From positions 682,001 through 746,000 of the forward strand of contig NZ_CP048788.1 of NCBI RefSeq assembly GCF_012932215.1: a stretch of 64,000 nucleotides of DNA, in the 5' to 3' direction. Made by a program: the position numbers and the translations under genes. The notes under the pieces are model-generated. The model worked only from the letters and a program-made list of their open reading frames with translations, ran no database searches and was not told the origin of the DNA. This DNA is from Roseobacter ponti. Lineage in GTDB: Bacteria; Pseudomonadota; Alphaproteobacteria; Rhodobacterales; Rhodobacteraceae. Positions 62,428-64,000 of this stretch are shown piece after piece. Position 1 is the stretch's first letter; the number at the start of each line of letters is the position of its first letter.

Positions 62428-63715
62428 GCGCTGGAGTGCAAAGTGGCCCCTGATCACCGGCGCCGTATCGGTCGTCATTCTGCTCGGGGGCATGGGGTAC
62501 TGGTCTGTGAATACTGAAATCGCGGGCGCGGTGATCGCCAATGGCAGGCTGCAGGTCGAAAATGACAGCCAGGTCGTACAGCATCCGGATGGCGGTGTGG
62601 TACAGGATATTCTGGTGCGGGACGGGGACAGGGTTGCCGCAGGCGATACGCTGATCCGGCTGGACGATGTCTTTCTGCGCACCGAACTGGTCGTGATTGA
62701 GGGCCAGCTTGCCGAAATATATGTCCGCAAGGCGCGCCTGCAGAGCGAACGCGACGGCGCGACTGATCTGAGCTACGGGCCGGCGCCGGAATTTGTTCTT
62801 ATCTCCCGCCAGGAAGTGGAGGACCAGAAAGCCGGCCAGCTCGATCTTTTTCGGGCGCGCATTGAATCGAACGACCGGAACAGACTGCAGATCCGCCGTC
62901 AGCAACGTCAGGTCGAGGATAAGATCGACAGCCTGCAGGCGCAGGTGACTGCTGTCGAAACCCAGGCCGGTCTCATCGGTCGCGAAATTAAAGATGTTGA
63001 AACGCTGGTCGAAAAGGGGCTTGTGCAGGTTCCGCGGCTTCTGGAGCTGCAGCGGTCTGCGGCCGAGCTTGAAGGGCGCAGCGGTTCTCTGCGCGGACAG
63101 ATCGCCGAGTCGCGAACCCGTATTTCGACGCTTGAACTTGAGCTGCTGCGCCTCGATGACGAGCGCCGGGAAGGCGCGATCACACAGTTGCGCGATCTGG
63201 AAGTCAACGAGCGTGAACTTACCGAAAGGCGCATCGCTCTGCTGGAACGCATGGGCCGGCTGAGCATCGTGGCACCGGTCAGCGGTGTGGTCTTCGGCTC
63301 TCAGGTTTTCGCCGAACGGGCCGTGATCCGTGCTGCTGATCCGCTGCTTTACCTGGTGCCCAGCGATCAGCCTCTGCACATCTCCGCAAAGATTGAGCCG
63401 ACCGATATTGATCAGATTTTTCCGGGCCAGGAAGTAGCACTGATTTTCTCGTCTTTCAGCCGTCGCACAACGCCGGAAGGGTCGGGCGTGATCTCTGTTG
63501 TCTCGGCGGATGCGACGACTGATGAGACCACCGGCATGCCCTTTTACGAGGCCGTTGTGTCGATTGATGACGCCTCCATGGAGGCTCTGAGCGGGCTGGA
63601 TCTTATCCCTGGTATGCCCGTTGAAACGTACATCAAAACCGATCTGCGGACGCCCATGTCCTATATGGTGCAGCCGCTAGCGATCTATTTCAAGCGTGCT
63701 TTCCGGGAAGAATAA
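62420..63715 (+). CDS. Type I secretion HlyD-family periplasmic adaptor (PrtE/AprE type)
   Basis: A 431-residue adaptor with a cytoplasmic stub, one membrane helix (WPLITGAVSVVILLGGMGYW), a lipoyl half (VVQHPDGGVVQDILVRDGDR), a long coiled coil at about 90-280 with many charged heptads, the second lipoyl half (LSIVAPVSGVVFGSQVFAE) and the HlyD C-terminal beta domain ending IDLIPGMPVETYIKTDLRTP-like. It bridges the ABC exporter to the outer membrane channel. The GTG start lies inside the ATPase gene. A hairpin follows the stop. Confidence 0.9.
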   Translation: MSKRWSAKWPLITGAVSVVILLGGMGYWSVNTEIAGAVIANGRLQVENDSQVVQHPDGGVVQDILVRDGDRVAAGDTLIRLDDVFLRTELVVIEGQLAEIYVRKARLQSERDGATDLSYGPAPEFVLISRQEVEDQKAGQLDLFRARIESNDRNRLQIRRQQRQVEDKIDSLQAQVTAVETQAGLIGREIKDVETLVEKGLVQVPRLLELQRSAAELEGRSGSLRGQIAESRTRISTLELELLRLDDERREGAITQLRDLEVNERELTERRIALLERMGRLSIVAPVSGVVFGSQVFAERAVIRAADPLLYLVPSDQPLHISAKIEPTDIDQIFPGQEVALIFSSFSRRTTPEGSGVISVVSADATTDETTGMPFYEAVVSIDDASMEALSGLDLIPGMPVETYIKTDLRTPMSYMVQPLAIYFKRAFREE

Positions 63716-63733
63716 CCCGTTTGCATGACGGGT
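63715..63733 (+). terminator. Hairpin after the adaptor gene
   Basis: ACCCGT at 63715-63720 and ACGGGT at 63728-63733 form a perfect six-pair stem with a seven-base loop directly at the stop codon of the adaptor gene. No T tract follows, so it may be a weak terminator or an mRNA 3' stabiliser. Confidence 0.4.
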
Positions 63734-63947
63734 AAACCTGCCCGTACCGACCGCTGAAAACAGTCCTCCGGCACCCTGAACCGGACCCTCAGATTACCTT
63801 CTGACGCCTGTCTCAGACGCCGCGTCACGATTCTCTGTGTGCTGTAATCCCCGGGTTATTTTCCTTACCGATTCGAAGAGCGGACAGCACGCCATAAGCG
63901 GAATTCTACCTATCCGGGATGTTCTATTAATACGAGATATCCAAAAA

Positions 63948-63972
63948 TTTACACAATGATAACTTGTGTAAA
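63948..63972. promoter_or_regulatory. Perfect dyad in AT-rich sequence at the right edge
   Basis: TTTACACAA at 63948-63956 and TTGTGTAAA at 63964-63972 are exact reverse complements separated by seven bases. The surrounding 100 bases are strongly AT-rich and promoter-like. It is a good candidate operator for a gene just beyond the window; the regulator is unknown. Confidence 0.45.
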
Positions 63973-64000
63973 AAATATAATTAAATCAAATAATTACGTT

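Overview
The window looks like a chromosomal segment of a GC-rich alphaproteobacterium, most likely a marine Rhodobacteraceae (Roseobacter-type) organism. The evidence is the gene content: a copper nitrite reductase / NorCB denitrification cluster with an NnrR-type regulator, remnants of a DmdA-like demethylase and its CoA enzymes beside a methanethiol oxidase homologue, HupE, and AprD/AprE-type type I secretion genes. No rRNA, tRNA, CRISPR array or intact insertion sequence was recognised.

Layout. (1) 1-12.2 kb: a surface-glycan locus with GT2, GT-C and GT8 enzymes on +, a tightly overlapping five-gene operon on - (GT4, GT2, GT2, AlkP-superfamily protein, GMC oxidoreductase) and a divergent MOP flippase. 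(2) 12.4-17.6 kb: a PpiC-HupE pair, a DUF3604 protein with a small membrane protein, and a VOC protein. (3) 17.7-22 kb: a decayed set of DmdA/GcvT, acyl-CoA ligase and enoyl-CoA hydratase fragments, then an intact operon for an SBP56-type methanethiol oxidase, a 2Fe-2S ferredoxin and a CoA-binding protein, with a divergent IclR regulator and a clear inverted-repeat operator between them. (4) 22-28 kb: a serine hydrolase, an RND efflux pair and a small AT-rich island. (5) 28.8-38.7 kb: nnrS, two small membrane proteins, norD, norQ, norB and norC on -, a DUF1858 protein, nnrR, then pseudoazurin, nirK and nirV on +. Two TTG-N8-CAA boxes sit in the two divergent intergenic regions. (6) 38.9-43.8 kb: a nitrilase-fold amidase with an M24-fold partner, an L,D-transpeptidase and a cyclase-GFA fusion. 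(7) 44-60 kb: accessory genes with heavy decay (porin with a frameshifted signal peptide, lone ABC membrane domain, PLD, cyclase-TPR and AraC/hydrolase pseudogenes) surrounding an intact three-gene set of secreted proteins that look like a Cys-phosphatase relative, a kinase-like protein and a metallophosphoesterase. (8) 60.7-63.7 kb: a type I secretion ATPase and its HlyD-family adaptor.

How it works together. The denitrification block encodes NO2- to NO to N2O reduction with its electron donor (pseudoazurin), maturation factors (NirV, NorQ, NorD) and NO-responsive control (NnrR). The sulfur block suggests a lineage that has lost demethylation-pathway genes but kept methanethiol oxidation. 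The most novel candidate is the secreted kinase-like/phosphatase-like operon at 51.3-54.4 kb, which may act on a periplasmic substrate.
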